DNA of 12,018 nucleotides from Verrucomicrobiales bacterium (lineage in GTDB: Bacteria > Verrucomicrobiota > Verrucomicrobiia > Verrucomicrobiales > Akkermansiaceae): the NCBI GenBank assembly GCA_002729295.1, contig PBTU01000107.1:1-12018 (forward strand), in the 5' to 3' direction. Positions 1 through 6,084 of the stretch are shown here, one piece after another (the first letter of the stretch is position 1; every line of letters begins with the position of its first letter). The position numbers and the translations under genes were made by a program. The notes beneath the pieces are model-generated. The model ran no database searches, was not told the DNA's origin, and saw only the letters and a program-made list of their open reading frames with translations.

Positions 1-38
1 ACGACCTTCCCGCCAAAAGCAAATTCATAGCAGTCAGG
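1..38. repeat. Direct repeat, copy 1
   Basis: The first 22 bases are identical to 256-277, and the match continues with one single-base indel and a few mismatches to position 38. The copy starts at the first base of the window, so the repeat may extend upstream. It has no coding signature. It could be a dispersed intergenic repeat of this genome or a local duplication; the window cannot tell which. Confidence 0.75.
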
Positions 39-43
39 TTTGC

Positions 44-75
44 AAAAAAAAGCCGCCCCCTTGGAAGGGGCCGGC
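44..75 (-). terminator. Rho-independent terminator reading leftwards, no gene assigned
   Basis: Read on the minus strand, GCCG, a C·C mismatch and CCCC close a six-base loop (plus-strand arms 52-60 and 67-75). The hairpin is followed by eight Ts (plus-strand A run 44-51). The GC-rich stem with a U tract is typical of an intrinsic terminator. On the plus strand no T run follows, so the direction is leftwards. No protein gene lies just upstream of it on the minus strand. It may end an unannotated RNA, or act as a second stop for the tRNA-Tyr transcript. Confidence 0.65.
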
Positions 76-240
76 CTATACACACTTTAAACAATGTGAA
101 GAACTATATTTTACCTCATTTTTGATTCAGGTGCTAATGAGTGGATTTCATGTTTTTGATTAATCGAGAATTGGTCGACCCGAAAAAAACCGCTCCCTAA
201 GCCTCAAACTACCCTCCCCTTTCTCCCCCACGTATTCCGC

Positions 241-254
241 GAAACCCCGGTTTC
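241..254. repeat. Short palindrome GAAACC-CC-GGTTTC
   Basis: Two six-base arms are separated by two bases, and the palindrome lies immediately before copy 2 of the direct repeat. It could form a small hairpin in RNA on either strand. The sequence before copy 1 lies outside the window, so it is unknown whether the palindrome belongs to the repeat unit. Confidence 0.6.
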
Positions 255-255
255 C

Positions 256-292
256 ACGACCTTCCCGCCAAAAGCAATTCCCAGCAGTTAGG
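256..292. repeat. Direct repeat, copy 2
   Basis: This is the second copy of the unit at 1-38, in the same orientation, about 255 bases downstream. It has 22 identical bases followed by about 15 nearly identical ones, with one base deleted relative to copy 1. A further 11-base match to its start (TCCACGACCTT) occurs at 664-674, in front of the YiiX-like gene, but that match is short enough to be chance. Confidence 0.75.
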
Positions 293-451
293 CCAAACAC
301 CCCAACTTTAGGTCCAAAACCCCACTTTGAGGCTTACTTCAGGCCCAACTCCCCCGGACACCTAGTGAGCAGTCAAAGGAGCAGCGACCTATTTGGAGGG
401 TCTTTACTCCTATCACACCCCGGAATTTTACAGGTAGCAGGTAGCATGCCC

Positions 452-485
452 AAAAAAGAAGCCCGCCTTTCGAGCGGGTTTCTTC
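452..485 (-). terminator. Terminator of tRNA-Tyr
   Basis: Read on the minus strand, GAA-A-CCCGC pairs with GCGGG-C-TTC around a loop of about seven bases, followed by six Ts (plus-strand A run 452-457). It starts ten bases after the tRNA 3' end, as expected for a single-gene tRNA transcript. Confidence 0.85.
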
Positions 486-494
486 CTAAGAAAC

Positions 495-580
495 TGGTGG
501 GCAGAGTTGGATTCGAACCAACGTACACTTACGTGAGCAGATTTACAGTCTGCCGCCTTTAACCACTCGGCCATCTACCC
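495..580 (-). tRNA. tRNA-Tyr (anticodon GUA)
   Basis: This is an 86-nt class II tRNA. The acceptor stem GGGTAGA pairs with TCTGCCC (one G·U pair), followed by discriminator A and an encoded CCA at 495-497. The D arm contains GGTTAAAGGC. The anticodon stem GCAGA/TCTGC holds the loop CTGTAAA, with anticodon GUA at 544-546. A long variable arm (CAC...GTG) follows, and then a T arm GTTGG/CCAAC with TTCGAAT. GUA is the only tyrosine anticodon normally needed in bacteria. Its transcription is divergent from the YiiX-like gene, and a terminator lies just beyond the 3' end. Confidence 0.97.
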
Positions 581-750
581 ATGGAGTTTTTCGTGAGCCG
601 TCTCGCGACAGCGGCGGTGAGATACGGCTGCGCTGCGGTGCTTGCAAGACAAAATAAAACAAATCCACGACCTTACTGCATTTGTCTGCTTAATCCTGAC
701 ACCGAGTGAATCAATGATCCATCTGCGTCATTCAATGTTAAGGTTGAAGT

Positions 751-1395
751 GTGTTAAAAAAACTCCCGTTCCTTCTGGTGGCCTGCCTGGCTCTTTTCAT
801 TGCCACCCCGAGTTCAGGACTCTTCTTCAAAACCTGGAAACACCCACGCTACGACGCACTCCAATCGGGCGATATCGTCTTTCAAGATACCGGAGGCTTA
901 CAGGGCGAGGCGGTTAGAGCGGCGACGGGATCAGACTTCACGCATTGCGGCGTCGTTTTTCAGGCGGGCGAAACCCTCTCTGTCTTGGAGGCCGTCCAGC
1001 CAGTTTCGGTCATTTCCCTCAGGGAATGGAAGAAGAGATCCTCTGTTTTCCACGCCCGACGGCCCAAGAATCCGACAAAAATCGACGAAGCTGCCTTCAC
1101 GAAAGCCCTCGCCTGGGGCGAAAAGCAGCTCGGGAAGCCCTACGACCTCCATTTTAAGTGGAGCGACAATTCCCTGTATTGCTCTGAGTTGGTTTGGAAA
1201 ATCTACAAAAAAAGCACCGGAATCGCGCTTTGCCAGCCCAAGAGCTTCGAATCCTATTTCCTCGAGGACGAAACCGTTCGGGAGGTCATCCGCCAGAGAT
1301 ACGGTGATTTGGACAAACTCCCCAGAAAAGAGCCCGTCGTGGCTCCTTCGGATCTCGCGGCCTCCCCCTTGCTGATCGAGGTTCCCAGACGATAA
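751..1395 (+). CDS. Secreted YiiX/YebB-like papain-fold cysteine hydrolase
   Basis: The product is 214 residues, close to the usual size of the YiiX family (permuted NlpC/P60, papain-like fold). A signal sequence covers about residues 1-23 (KK, then a hydrophobic run), so it should act in the periplasm or at the membrane. LVAC at 9-12 resembles a lipobox, but the hydrophobic stretch continues past that Cys, so ordinary cleavage is more likely. The family motifs appear in permuted order: GDIVFQ (40-45), THCGVV with the presumed catalytic His65, KPYD (129-132), and YCSELVWK with presumed nucleophile Cys144. Relatives act on peptide or lipid-linked amide or ester bonds; the substrate here is unknown. 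The start is GTG, preceded by AAGG seven bases upstream, the only recognisable ribosome site among the complete genes. The gene stands alone between tRNA-Tyr and the nuo promoter, with no evident link to complex I. Confidence 0.85.
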   Translation: MLKKLPFLLVACLALFIATPSSGLFFKTWKHPRYDALQSGDIVFQDTGGLQGEAVRAATGSDFTHCGVVFQAGETLSVLEAVQPVSVISLREWKKRSSVFHARRPKNPTKIDEAAFTKALAWGEKQLGKPYDLHFKWSDNSLYCSELVWKIYKKSTGIALCQPKSFESYFLEDETVREVIRQRYGDLDKLPRKEPVVAPSDLAASPLLIEVPRR

Positions 1396-1412
1396 AATTG
1401 GCCGCAAAACCG

Positions 1413-1438
1413 GACTTTGTGAAATATTTCACAAAGTC
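1413..1438. promoter_or_regulatory. Perfect 26-bp palindrome, CRP-type operator
   Basis: The two 13-base halves (GACTTTGTGAAAT and its exact complement) form a perfect palindrome. The core TGTGA-AATATT-TCACA at 1418-1433 matches the E. coli CRP consensus of TGTGA and TCACA spaced by six bases, with extra matching bases outside it. It lies 18 bases after the YiiX-like gene and just before a promoter-like sequence for nuoG. Binding by a CRP/FNR-family regulator is inferred from the sequence alone. An alternative is an RNA hairpin (11-bp stem, ATAT loop), but no T run follows, so it is a poor terminator. Confidence 0.7.
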
Positions 1439-1440
1439 GC

Positions 1441-1469
1441 TTTACGGAGGGAAGCTGCACTTGCATAAT
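1441..1469 (+). promoter_or_regulatory. Probable sigma70-type promoter of the nuoG-N operon
   Basis: TTTACG (-35, four of six consensus bases) and CATAAT (-10, five of six) are separated by exactly 17 bases. A start near 1476 would give a leader of about 50 bases before the nuoG ATG at 1527. The centre of the upstream palindrome would then lie near -50, which is not one of the classical CRP activation positions (-41.5, -61.5). The site could therefore activate with unusual geometry or repress. Confidence 0.5.
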
Positions 1470-1526
1470 AACCGTGTCGCAGGCCTGCGCTGGGCCCGGG
1501 CAAAAGCAATAAAAACCTCGCCGACC

Positions 1527-3284
1527 ATGAGCGAAGACGCCCCGGGTGTTACCGAACAGAAGCTTCCCAAGGACCTTGCCGCTGAGAAAGGCATGGTCAA
1601 CGTGCAAATCGATGGAGAATGGATTCAGGTGCCCAGGGGCACTCGGATGATCGAAGCTACCAAATTGGTCGGCAAAGAGGTCCCCCATTACTGCTACCAT
1701 CCCAAACTTTCCTCTCCCGGCAATTGCCGCATGTGCCTTGTGCAGATGGGAATGCCGCCCCGTCCGGCGCCGGGCGCCGACCCCGCTTATGATGACAATG
1801 GGTTCCAGGAAATCGGCTGGATGCCGCGTCCCGTCATCGCTTGTGCCAATACCGTGGCTGAAAACATGGGAATCCGCACCACCGGCGAGCTCGTCGAAAC
1901 CACTCGCGAGGGCGTCATGGAATTCCTCCTCATCAACCACCCGCTCGACTGCCCGATCTGTGACCAAGCTGGCGAATGCAAGCTTCAGGAGTTTTCGGTG
2001 GAACACGGTCGCGGCCAGTCCCGATTCCAGGAAACCAAGATCAAAAAGCCCAAGAACGTCGATATTGGCAAAAACATCCGCCTCGACGACGAGCGCTGTA
2101 TTATGTGCAGCCGCTGCATCCGCTTCATGGACGAAGTGGCGGAAGAATCCGTCCTCGGATTCTCCGAGCGTGGTACTCACACTTCCGTGACGGTCCACCC
2201 CGGGCGGCGCCTTGATAATAACTACTCCCTCAACACCGCCGACATTTGTCCGGTGGGAGCGTTGACTTCCAATGACTTCCGCTTCCAGATGCGTGTCTGG
2301 TTCCTCAAGGAAACCAAGAGCATCGATCTCAACTGCGGAACCGGCTGCAACACCACGATCTGGACCCGCGGCAATGAAGTTTTCCGCATCACGCCTCGCG
2401 AAAACAATGAGGTAAATTCGGCCTGGATGCCCGATAGTCACCGACTTGGCTTCCACCACCTTCATTCTGACGCCCGTCTCACCGCGCCCATGGTCAAGAA
2501 GGACGGCCAGCACAAGGAAACGACTTGGATCGAGGCAGTCAATAAAGCAGCCGAGGGCCTGCGCATGCGCCAAGCTTCCGAAGTGGCCGTGATTGCCTCC
2601 GGTCGCATGAGCAATGAGGAACTCTTCCTCGCCAAGAAAATCGCCGACGCTCTCGGAACGGATCTTCTCTCCATCGTCCCCCGCCAGGGCGAATCCGACG
2701 GAAAACTCGTCTCCGCCGACCGCAATGCCAACACCACGGGAGCGGGCCTGATTTTCGGCACAGAAGATCCCGCAGCCAAGGTCGATGCGATCCGCGAGGG
2801 TGTTCGCTCCGGCAAGATCAAAGCGCTCGTCACCCTCCAGGAAAACCTCCTGAAGGAAGCGGGCTTGAAAAAGGAAGACCTCGAAAAGCTCGATCACCTC
2901 GTCAGCAGCCACATTTTAGCCAATCCGACTGCTGCCAATTCCGACGTCGTGCTCCCCGGAGCAGGATTCGCTGAGAAACGCGGAACTTATGTGAATGTCA
3001 CCGGACGCCTTCAGCGCTCCAATCAGGCCATTCTCGCGCAAGGTAATTCCCGCGATGATTGGGAAACGCTTGCCGCTCTTCTCGAAACGCTCGACAAAGA
3101 TTACAAGGCGCCCGCCTCCGTCGACGGAGTGTTCAAAGCCCTCGCCTTGGAAGTTGAAGCTTTCAACGGCCAATCCTTCGGCTCCATCGGAGACCAGGGA
3201 GTAATCATTTCCGAAACAGGAGTCACCATCCCGCTCATTGAGCAGGAAAAAGCCCGCGTCGCCAGCGGCCAGATCATCGGATAA
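1527..3284 (+). CDS. nuoG: NADH-quinone oxidoreductase subunit G
   Basis: The product is 585 residues, the iron-sulfur electron-wire subunit of the complex I peripheral arm in the cytoplasm. Residues about 24-110 are a [2Fe-2S] domain with Cys56, Cys67, Cys70 and Cys106. His138, Cys142, Cys145 and Cys151 match the His-Cys3 N5 cluster. Cys191, Cys194, Cys197 and Cys241 match a further [4Fe-4S] cluster. The region from about 263 is a shortened molybdopterin-oxidoreductase-like domain, closer to mitochondrial NDUFS1 in style. Only Cys270 and Cys274 of the possible N7 site remain. The protein is much shorter than E. coli NuoG (about 908). ATG 1527 was chosen because upstream in-frame starts (TTG 1398, GTG 1419) would translate through the palindrome and promoter. 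ATG 1593 (MVNVQIDG) is an alternative that keeps the whole conserved domain. There is no Shine-Dalgarno sequence. It is the first nuo gene here; nuoE and nuoF are absent upstream. Confidence 0.93.
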   Translation: MSEDAPGVTEQKLPKDLAAEKGMVNVQIDGEWIQVPRGTRMIEATKLVGKEVPHYCYHPKLSSPGNCRMCLVQMGMPPRPAPGADPAYDDNGFQEIGWMPRPVIACANTVAENMGIRTTGELVETTREGVMEFLLINHPLDCPICDQAGECKLQEFSVEHGRGQSRFQETKIKKPKNVDIGKNIRLDDERCIMCSRCIRFMDEVAEESVLGFSERGTHTSVTVHPGRRLDNNYSLNTADICPVGALTSNDFRFQMRVWFLKETKSIDLNCGTGCNTTIWTRGNEVFRITPRENNEVNSAWMPDSHRLGFHHLHSDARLTAPMVKKDGQHKETTWIEAVNKAAEGLRMRQASEVAVIASGRMSNEELFLAKKIADALGTDLLSIVPRQGESDGKLVSADRNANTTGAGLIFGTEDPAAKVDAIREGVRSGKIKALVTLQENLLKEAGLKKEDLEKLDHLVSSHILANPTAANSDVVLPGAGFAEKRGTYVNVTGRLQRSNQAILAQGNSRDDWETLAALLETLDKDYKAPASVDGVFKALALEVEAFNGQSFGSIGDQGVIISETGVTIPLIEQEKARVASGQIIG

Positions 3285-3305
3285 GCCACAGTTTTCACTT
3301 TCCCA

Positions 3306-4538
3306 ATGGAAATCACATTACTTATCGCAGCCGCAATCAAGATCGGGGTGTTTCTTGGCGTGACCTTGACTCTCGTCAGTGTCTGCGTCATTTTTGAACG
3401 TCGCTTCTCCGCGATCATTCAGGACCGAGTGGGTCCGAACCGGACCATGATCCCGCTGAGTATTCTGGGATTCAAAAAAGATCTCGCTCTTCCCATCGGC
3501 GGACTCACCCAGCCCATGGCTGATGGGTTGAAGTTCATCCTCAAGGAAGACTTCACTCCTTCATACGTGCGCAAAGCCTTCTTCTGGCTCGCGCCTTGCA
3601 TGACGATGGTTCCGGCACTCATCACGATGGCCGTCGTCCCATTCGGCAGTCCAATTGAGTTCGGCGATCTCGTCATCCCCATGGCCGTGGCAGATCTCAA
3701 CGTCGGACCGCTCTTCATCTTCGCGATCGCTTCTCTCTCAGTCTACGGTATCACTCTCGCCGGTTGGTCTTCCAATTCGAAGTATCCTTTCTTCGGTGGC
3801 GTTCGCTCTTGCGCACAAATGATCTCTTACGAGATCGCGCTTGGACTCTCCGTAATCCCCGTTCTCATGATGTTCGGAACCTTGAATCTCGGCCACATCG
3901 TTGAATATCAAGCGAACAATGGTTGGCTCCTCCTTCCCTTCTGGGGCGAAGGCCTCACCGCCGAACGCTGGTGGATGCTGATCCCTCTGGTCGTTTCCTT
4001 TTTCATCTTTACCACCTCGATCTTCGCGGAAACCAACCGCACTCCTTTCGATCTACCCGAATGTGAAACCGAGCTTGTCGGCGGGTATCACACTGAGTAT
4101 TCCTCGATGAAGTTCGCCCTTTTCTTCCTTGGAGAATACGCCGCCATGATCATTGGGTCGGCGCTCATCGTGACTCTTTTCTTCGGTGGTTGGTCGATCG
4201 GCTTCGGCATCGACGGCCTGCTCCCAACCGGAGCCTGGTGGGTCAGCCTGCTGCATATCGGTTGCTTCCTGACGAAAGTTACCATCTTCATACTCTTCTT
4301 CATTCTCGTTCGCTGGACGGTTCCTCGCTTCCGCTACGACCAGTTGATGAACCTTGGATGGATCGTCTTCTTCGAAGCCGCTCTCATCAACGTCTTCATC
4401 GCCGCCCTCATCCTCGCTGTTCCTCACATCGGCTACCTTGCATTCGGAGTTTGCCTTGCGATCCTTCTCGTGATCACGGGACTTCTTTTCGCAATTGCTA
4501 AATCCGCCATCCACGCGCCCAAGGAGGGCACTATTTAA
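3306..4538 (+). CDS. nuoH: NADH-quinone oxidoreductase subunit H
   Basis: The product is 410 residues, the membrane subunit (ND1 homologue) that forms part of the quinone channel and joins the peripheral arm to the membrane arm. Signature stretches are ERRFSAIIQDRVGPNR (31-46), the acidic AETNRTPFDLPECETELV loop (241-258), GYHTEYSSMKFALFFLGEY (260-278) and RWTVPRFRYDQLMNLGW (336-352). It is about 85 residues longer than E. coli NuoH (325). The extra length is an internal hydrophilic stretch near 196-222 and a C-terminal extension that includes one more hydrophobic helix (about 376-398). It starts 21 bases after nuoG, with a pyrimidine-rich leader and no ribosome-binding motif. Confidence 0.96.
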   Translation: MEITLLIAAAIKIGVFLGVTLTLVSVCVIFERRFSAIIQDRVGPNRTMIPLSILGFKKDLALPIGGLTQPMADGLKFILKEDFTPSYVRKAFFWLAPCMTMVPALITMAVVPFGSPIEFGDLVIPMAVADLNVGPLFIFAIASLSVYGITLAGWSSNSKYPFFGGVRSCAQMISYEIALGLSVIPVLMMFGTLNLGHIVEYQANNGWLLLPFWGEGLTAERWWMLIPLVVSFFIFTTSIFAETNRTPFDLPECETELVGGYHTEYSSMKFALFFLGEYAAMIIGSALIVTLFFGGWSIGFGIDGLLPTGAWWVSLLHIGCFLTKVTIFILFFILVRWTVPRFRYDQLMNLGWIVFFEAALINVFIAALILAVPHIGYLAFGVCLAILLVITGLLFAIAKSAIHAPKEGTI

Positions 4539-4562
4539 TTTTTTCATTCTTTCCCGATTCTC

Positions 4563-5129
4563 ATGGCCACCATCAAAGTCACACGTCCCAAACTCTCCGT
4601 TGGTGAGAAGATTTACTTCGGTTCCATCTTCAAGGGAATGATTGTCACCCTGCGCCACGCCTTCAAATCCGTCATGGGAAAATCGCGTGGCGCTGACGAA
4701 TTCAACTCCTCCGGCGTCGGCATCACGATGCAATATCCCGAGCAGAAGTGGGATGACGAGCTTCCGGAATACTACCGTGGCACGCCCGCCCTCGTCACCG
4801 ACGAACTCGATCGCGAGCGTTGCGTTTCCTGCCAGCTATGCGAATTCATCTGCCCGCCCAAGGCCATCAAAATTACGCCGGGTGAAATCCCCAGCAATGA
4901 TGAATGGTCCAAAGTTGAGAAACGCCCCCAAGAATTTGATATCGACATGATCCGCTGCATCTACTGCGGCATGTGCGAGGAAGTTTGCCCCGAGCAGGCC
5001 ATTTATCTCCGCCCCGACTACATCGTCACCGGCACAAGCCGCAAGGAAATGGTGCACGGCAAAGATCGCCTCTACGAAATCGGCGGTAAGCGCATCGGAC
5101 TCGTTAACAAGTGGAATGAGCTGAAATAA
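4563..5129 (+). CDS. nuoI: NADH-quinone oxidoreductase subunit I
   Basis: The product is 188 residues, the 8Fe ferredoxin-type subunit carrying clusters N6a and N6b, which pass electrons from NuoG towards N2 and quinone. Two CxxCxxCxxxC motifs are present: Cys87-90-93 with Cys97, and Cys132-135-138 with Cys142. As usual for 2[4Fe-4S] ferredoxins, the last Cys of each motif would serve the other cluster. The N-terminal amphipathic part (IYFGSIFKGMIVTLRHAF, 17-34) is typical of the segment lying on the membrane surface. Length is near that of E. coli NuoI (180). It starts 24 bases after nuoH behind a T/C-rich leader and is followed after four bases by nuoJ. Confidence 0.97.
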   Translation: MATIKVTRPKLSVGEKIYFGSIFKGMIVTLRHAFKSVMGKSRGADEFNSSGVGITMQYPEQKWDDELPEYYRGTPALVTDELDRERCVSCQLCEFICPPKAIKITPGEIPSNDEWSKVEKRPQEFDIDMIRCIYCGMCEEVCPEQAIYLRPDYIVTGTSRKEMVHGKDRLYEIGGKRIGLVNKWNELK

Positions 5130-5133
5130 CACC

Positions 5134-5724
5134 ATGCACTCTCTTCTCTTCTACCTCTTTAGTTTCCTTGCCGTTGCCGGCGGGATTCTTTTGGTTGCTT
5201 TCCGCAACCCCGTCTCAAGCGCCCTTTCGATGGTGCTTTCCTTCGTCGGACTGGCCGGATTGTTCATCGGACTGAATGCCTACTTCGTCGGCATCGTTCA
5301 AATCCTCGTCTACGCAGGCGCCATTATGGTTCTCTTTATCTTTATCATCATGCTCCTCGACCTAAACAGCGAAGAAAAGGTGAAGTTCCGCTCCTCGACC
5401 GTCGTTCTCGGAATCGTCATTCCACTCTGCCTGATCTTCCAAATCCTCGGCGTGATTCAGTCACAGGACACCAAGGAATTTCAACCCATCACGGAAGAAA
5501 CTCTTGCCGCCGCCGCCGAGTCATTCCCTGAAGACAGCGCCATTCACAAGAGCCTTGCTCACGAAAAGACGCCCAAGCTTCCCGACACCAACTTGATCGG
5601 CCAACACATCTTCACGCACTACAACTTTCCGCTGCAAGTCATGGGAGCCTTGCTCCTCGTGGCTACCATTGGTGTTGTCGTTCTCTCCAAGCGAACCGCG
5701 AAAACCCGCCCAACTGATTCCTGA
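5134..5724 (+). CDS. nuoJ: NADH-quinone oxidoreductase subunit J
   Basis: The product is 196 residues, the membrane subunit homologous to ND6. I read five hydrophobic helices at about 3-22, 28-47, 52-76, 88-107 and 165-186. The third carries the family signature IVQILVYAGAIMVLFIF (54-70). In other complexes this helix contains a pi-bulge that changes shape during coupling between quinone reduction and proton pumping. A charged loop of about 55 residues separates helices 4 and 5. Its start lies four bases after the nuoI stop, so translation of the two is probably coupled. Confidence 0.95.
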   Translation: MHSLLFYLFSFLAVAGGILLVAFRNPVSSALSMVLSFVGLAGLFIGLNAYFVGIVQILVYAGAIMVLFIFIIMLLDLNSEEKVKFRSSTVVLGIVIPLCLIFQILGVIQSQDTKEFQPITEETLAAAAESFPEDSAIHKSLAHEKTPKLPDTNLIGQHIFTHYNFPLQVMGALLLVATIGVVVLSKRTAKTRPTDS

Positions 5725-5743
5725 ACTCTTACTTCCTGGACCC

Positions 5744-6064
5744 ATGGCTTCGCTCAACGAATTTCTTTTTGTCTCCGGTTTGCTTTTCGCAGTCGGATTG
5801 GCCGGCGTGATCGTTCGCCGTAACATCATCGTCATCTTCATGTCGCTGGAATTGATGCTCGCTGCGGCCAGCCTCACTCTGGTTGCCTTCTCCCGCTACC
5901 ACGTCACCGACAACGGACTACCCGACTACAACGGTCAGGTCTTCGTCTTCTTCATCATCACCGTAGCTGCAGCCGAGGTCGCCGTTGGATTGGCGATCAT
6001 CGTGGCGCTCTACCGTGCTCGACAGACGATCAATGTCGAAGATCTCAACTCCATGCGCGGCTAA
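5744..6064 (+). CDS. nuoK: NADH-quinone oxidoreductase subunit K
   Basis: The product is 106 residues, a three-helix membrane subunit (ND4L homologue; E. coli 100 residues) at about 5-24, 27-48 and 65-90. Two conserved membrane glutamates are visible, Glu36 in SLELML and Glu78 in AAAEVAVGLAI. They match the pair needed for coupling in E. coli (Glu36, Glu72). ATG 5744 gives the usual family length. An in-frame ATG at 5669 would add 25 non-conserved residues and overlap nuoJ. The gap to nuoJ is 19 bases, with no Shine-Dalgarno motif. Confidence 0.95.
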   Translation: MASLNEFLFVSGLLFAVGLAGVIVRRNIIVIFMSLELMLAAASLTLVAFSRYHVTDNGLPDYNGQVFVFFIITVAAAEVAVGLAIIVALYRARQTINVEDLNSMRG

Positions 6065-6084
6065 CTCCTTCCCCTCATTATTCT

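Larger units (their letters stand above)
76..451. other. Gene-free stretch between two minus-strand terminators
   Basis: I see no protein gene here on either strand. The left part (about 80-170) is clearly richer in A and T than the rest of the window. The middle is C-rich on the plus strand, with loosely repeated segments (300-345). It holds copy 2 of the direct repeat (256-292), the inverted repeat GAAACC/GGTTTC (241-254), and an 11-base inverted pair at 198-208 and 326-336. A small RNA read leftwards and ending at 44-75 would fit, but no clear promoter was found for one. Confidence 0.5.

Noticed and set aside
365..562. Open frame of 65 codons on the plus strand ending in VGRVGFEPTYTYVSRFTVCRL
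   Set aside because: It runs through the tRNA terminator and the antisense of tRNA-Tyr. GRVGFEPT is a well-known false product of antisense tRNA sequence.
610..660. Promoter for tRNA-Tyr on the minus strand (TTGCAA at 642-647 with a TATCTC-like -10)
   Set aside because: The -10 match is poor (three of six bases), so the site is not supported well enough to list.
642..917. Open frame of 91 codons on the plus strand before and within the YiiX-like gene
   Set aside because: It overlaps the signal sequence and catalytic domain of the YiiX-like protein in another frame and has no family features.
1413..1438. The palindrome as a transcription terminator of the YiiX-like gene
   Set aside because: The stem is AT-rich and no T run follows it. 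The exact symmetry and CRP-type core fit a protein-binding site better.
1398..1526. Longer nuoG starting at TTG 1398 or GTG 1419
   Set aside because: The added 36-43 residues have no family match, and the region holds the palindrome and a good promoter. ATG 1527 is the first in-frame ATG.
1254..2912. Open frame of 552 codons on the minus strand opposite nuoG
   Set aside because: It is a shadow caused by codon bias of nuoG. It has no recognisable domain and overlaps the YiiX-like gene end, the palindrome and conserved nuoG coding sequence.
5669..5743. Longer nuoK starting at ATG 5669
   Set aside because: It would add 25 non-conserved residues and overlap nuoJ. ATG 5744 gives the usual length and the typical N-terminus.
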